Shown piece after piece: positions 61,092 through 64,000 of a stretch of 64,000 nucleotides of DNA. Position 1 is the first letter of the stretch. Each line of letters opens with the position of its first letter. Origin of the DNA: JAGVSR01 sp963825555 (lineage in GTDB: Bacteria > Pseudomonadota > Alphaproteobacteria > Rhizobiales > Hyphomicrobiaceae); the NCBI GenBank assembly GCA_963825555.1, contig CAWGTZ010000014.1:19723-83722 (forward strand). Reading direction: 5' to 3'. Both the position numbers and the translations under genes were made by a program. The notes beneath the pieces are model-generated. The model did no database searches. It was not told where the DNA came from and worked only from the letters and a program-made list of their open reading frames with translations.

Positions 61092-63084
61092 ATGAGCAAT
61101 CCTGACGGCAGCAAGAACCTTTGGAACGATCTGGCCGCGCGTCTTTCCGGCATCAGCCGGCGGCGCATGGCATGGGCCGCGCTGGGTCTGGGCGCAATCC
61201 TTCTTCTCTCGGTCAATCTGATCGCCTCGATCGGCCTGAAAAACATGAAGAGCGACCTTACCGAGGATCGCCTGTTCACTATCTCCGAGGGAACGCGCGA
61301 GGTTCTTCGTAACATCGACGAGCCCATTACGGCGCGGCTTTACTTCTCTCGCCGGTTGGCCGAGATCGCACCAGAGCAGTCGCGCTACTTCCAGCGAGTC
61401 CAGGCGTTGTTCGAGCAGTACCGCGATATTTCCGGGGGCAAGCTGAAACTTTCCGTACTCGATCCGGAACCCTTCTCCGATGCGGAGGACCGGGCCGTGG
61501 CGGCGGGTCTGAACGGCGTGCGTCTGAACGCGGAAGGCGAGGTTGGCTACTTCGGCCTCGTCGCCAGCAACTCGACGGACGCGCAGGAGACGATCCCGTT
61601 CTTCTCCCCGGATCGTGAGGCGTTCCTCGAGTATGACGTCACCAAGATCGTCTACAATCTGGCGAACCCCAAAAAGCGCGTTGTGGGGCTCATGTCCGGC
61701 CTCCCGCTCGATGGCGGCGAGGTGGACACGCCCATGGGCAAGCGCCCGCAGCGGCCGTGGCTCATCATGAGCCAGATCCGCGAACTGTTTGAAGTGCGGG
61801 ATGTGGCCCAGACAGCCACATCGATCCCCTCGGGCCTCGACGTGCTCATGGTCGTCCAACCGACGGGCCTCACTGAAGAGGCGGCTTACGCCATCGACCA
61901 GTACGCCTTGAAGGGTGGCAAGGTTCTCGTGTTCCTGGATCCGGTGACGGAGAGCAATCAGCTCGCCATGATCAAGGATCCGGGCGAGGGGCGCCGGCGG
62001 CTTGGCCAAGGTCCTGGAAGGCTGGGGCGTGTTGTTCAACAGCACACAGGTGGCGGCCGATATCCGCCACGCCCGGCGCGTGCAGTTCGGCCGCGACCAG
62101 GATTCGGTGACGGAGTTCGTCGCCTGGCTGGGTCTCGACAAGCGCAACATCAATCCCGATGACGTCCTGGCAGCGGGAATCGAGGTGCTCAACGTGGCCT
62201 CGTCCGGGTTCCTCACCAAGGTGGATGGCGCCACGGCGGAAGTTTCTCCGATCCTCGAGACGAGCGCGGATGCCGCCGTTGTCGGTGCAGAAAAGATGGG
62301 CATGGGGGCAGATCCGCTCGGACTACTGCGCGCCTACACGCCGGGTGGAAAAAAACTCACGCTGGCAGCTCGCATCTCCGGCGAAGGCAAGACGGCCTAT
62401 TCCAGCGGCAAGCCCGGCGCGGCGTCCGCTGAGGTCAAGACGTCGGAAGACAAGCAGTCTGGCGACAAGACAGCGGCGAAAGCCGGTGAGACGTCAGATG
62501 CCAAGCCCGGTCCCGACCATGTGGCGACAGGCACCATCAATGCGATCGTCGTGGCCGATAGCGACATGCTCGCCGACCGGTTCTGGGTCGATCGCCGCGA
62601 GATGATGGGGCAGGAGATGGTTATGCCGTCGGCCCACAACGCAGCATTTGTCCTGAGTGCGCTTGAAAATCTCTCGGGCAGCAATGCGCTCATCGCGCTG
62701 CGCGGACGGGGCGTCAACGAGCGGCCCTTCACCTGGGTGGAAGAGTTGCGCCGCAACGCCGAGCGCCAGTTCCGCGAGAAGGAGCAGGCTCTGGAGAAGA
62801 AGCTTCAGACTGCGCAGGAGGAACTCGTCAAGCTCCAGTCCTCGGGCACCGCCGGCAGTGTCGTCCTCTCCGAGAAGGAGCGCGAGGCGGTCGAGACCTT
62901 CAGGGCTCAGATGCTCGAGACACGGCGCGAATTGCGCGAGGTGAAACGAGCGCTGCGCAGCGATATCGATCGCCTCGATGGGTGGCTGAAGTTCGCAAAC
63001 ATTGCGCTCGTGCCGCTCATGATCGCCGTTGGCGGGCTCGGCTGGTCGCTCCTGCGCCATGCCAACCGCGGGTCAAGCCGCTAA
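61092..63084 (+). CDS. GldG-like ABC auxiliary protein, with an apparent +1 frameshift
   Basis: An N-terminal membrane helix (AWAALGLGAILLLSVNLIAS) is followed by the ABC_transp_aux (PF09822-like) domain, with DLTEDRLFTISEGTREVL near the start. The first frame runs to about 61987; the second continues from there with GGLAKVLEGWGVLFNST and ends with a coiled coil and a C-terminal helix (ALVPLMIAVGGLGWSLLRHA). A four-G run at 61988-61991 in place of three accounts for the shift. Joined, the protein has about 660 residues, close to other GldG/DUF4350-type proteins. It is the periplasmic partner of the GldA/GldF pair. Confidence 0.83.
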
Positions 63085-63103
63085 GCCTAGGGAGACTTGA
63101 ACG

Positions 63104-64000
63104 ATGAAGCCGAGGCAGTTTGTTGTTCTTGCCGCCGCGGCGGCCGGTTCCCTGATCGTGGCGATTGTCACTTATCTGGCGGCCGTGCCCTGGTCCGCGG
63201 GCAACACCGGTCCGCGCGATCCCATGCTGTCCGTGCTGTCGGAGCGGGGCGGGGATCTCGCGGCCATCGAGCTCGTCCGTGGCAAGGAAAACCTGCGGCT
63301 CGACGCCAAGGATGGCACCTGGGTGCTGGCCTCCGGCGAAGGCTATCCGGTCGATACCGCCAAGGTTCGCGAACTCATCCTGGCTGCGACTGAGGCCCGC
63401 CTCGTTGAGCGCAAGACGGCCATGAAGGACCGGCATGAGTTGTTGGGCCTCACCGAGCCGACAGAGCCCGGCGCCACCGCGCGTTTACTCCGCCTCATCG
63501 ACACCAAAGGCGAGGTAATGGGCGAGATGATCCTCGGACGCGCTGCGTTCGATGCCTTCGAGGCCTCCAAGGGCGGCACCTACGTCCGCCGTCCGGGCGA
63601 GGACCAGACCTGGCTGGCAGATCGTCAGATGCAAGCGGGTCTGTCGTTGCGCGATTGGGCGAGAACGCGGCTCATCGATGTGTCGCCTGAGAAAATCAAG
63701 AGCATCCGCATCGAGATCGAAGGCGAGCCGCCCTACGAAATCAAGCGGGCAGCGGATGGAAAGCAGCATGAACTTGCCGAAATGCCGGCCGGCAAGAAAC
63801 TCAAATACGTGAGTGCGGTCGATGACGTGGCGGAGGCCGTGAGCCTGATCGAGTTCCGGAACGTGCGCAAGGCGGGCAAGGCGGATGCGCTTCCGCTCAA
63901 GGGCCGGGCGACCTTCGAGACCGATACGGGCTATACGCCCACTATCGAGTTCCGCTCCGATGGATCGAAGGTTTGGGCCAGGGTCGCAGCCACGGGCGAG
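63104..64000 (+). CDS. DUF4340 domain protein, cut by the window end
   Basis: 299 codons visible with no stop. N-terminal helix (FVVLAAAAAGSLIVAIVTYL), then repeats of a beta-rich domain (AIELVRGKENLRLDAKDGTW, EGYPVDTAKVRELILAATEA) typical of DUF4340 proteins, which accompany GldA/F/G-like ABC systems. AGGGAG lies about ten bases before the ATG at 63104. Role unknown; the 3' part is outside the window. Confidence 0.82.
   Translation, partial: MKPRQFVVLAAAAAGSLIVAIVTYLAAVPWSAGNTGPRDPMLSVLSERGGDLAAIELVRGKENLRLDAKDGTWVLASGEGYPVDTAKVRELILAATEARLVERKTAMKDRHELLGLTEPTEPGATARLLRLIDTKGEVMGEMILGRAAFDAFEASKGGTYVRRPGEDQTWLADRQMQAGLSLRDWARTRLIDVSPEKIKSIRIEIEGEPPYEIKRAADGKQHELAEMPAGKKLKYVSAVDDVAEAVSLIEFRNVRKAGKADALPLKGRATFETDTGYTPTIEFRSDGSKVWARVAATGE

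Noticed and set aside
1..64000. tRNA, rRNA, CRISPR, phage or insertion sequence
   Set aside because: Read through on both strands; nothing supported. One GTTC-containing stretch near 20943 is not part of a cloverleaf.

Overview
The window reads as a chromosomal segment of an alphaproteobacterium of the order Hyphomicrobiales (Rhizobiales), possibly Hyphomicrobiaceae-like. The evidence is high GC, typical codon bias, the gene order (ilvD, an ExoR-like gene, xthA, erpA, dgt, argS, SPOR protein, nagZ, scpAB, tatABC, serS, surE, LysM/M23 protein, yajC, secDF, Mth938 protein, squalene-synthase-like protein), an NdvA-type glucan exporter, and sequences matching the CtrA and Irr/ICE sites known from this class. 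The genus cannot be fixed from the sequence alone. I saw no phage, insertion sequence, CRISPR array, tRNA or rRNA.

Layout. 1-3082: 3' part of valS, a DUF2939 protein and an M48 metalloprotease. 3621-12702: ilvD, ExoR-like regulator, xthA, erpA, dgt, argS, SPOR protein. 12805-27963: cell-wall recycling, chromosome condensation, Tat export, serS, surE, a LytM-type division factor, a DUF815 ATPase, Sec auxiliary proteins, and two relatives of mitochondrial complex I assembly factors. 28010-38892: accessory genes, including a secreted SGNH hydrolase, a ModE-like regulator, a CNB-patatin phospholipase, small unknowns, an ABC ATPase/adaptor pair, an Ala/Lys-rich secreted protein, an esterase, and a BFD-like ferredoxin with bacterioferritin. 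38893-47943: polysaccharide locus (polymerase/ligase, UPP-sugar transferase, GT4, Wza-like and Wzc-like proteins, deacetylase). 47992-59020: DUF2842, ctaA, argC, TerC, rpsI/rplM, enoyl-CoA hydratase, CoA-binding protein, ribA, glucan exporter, methyltransferase, HAD phosphatase. 59357-64000: a GldA/GldF/GldG/DUF4340 ABC system, cut by the window end.

Four genes (valS, secD, the polysaccharide polymerase/ligase and gldG) are each interrupted by one apparent +1 insertion, with full similarity resuming in the next frame. Since valS and secD are normally essential or nearly so, and no other decay is seen, these look like assembly or base-calling errors rather than pseudogenes.

Most of the window is conserved housekeeping DNA. 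The points most worth a second look are: the CtrA-type box before the LytM factor; the ICE-type box before bacterioferritin; the NDUFAF3/NDUFAF6-like pair behind secF; the polysaccharide locus whose Wzc-like protein has lost its kinase motif, resembling holdfast or unipolar-polysaccharide systems; the Ala/Lys-rich secreted protein with a strong terminator 130 bases beyond its stop; and ABC parts that lack nearby permeases.
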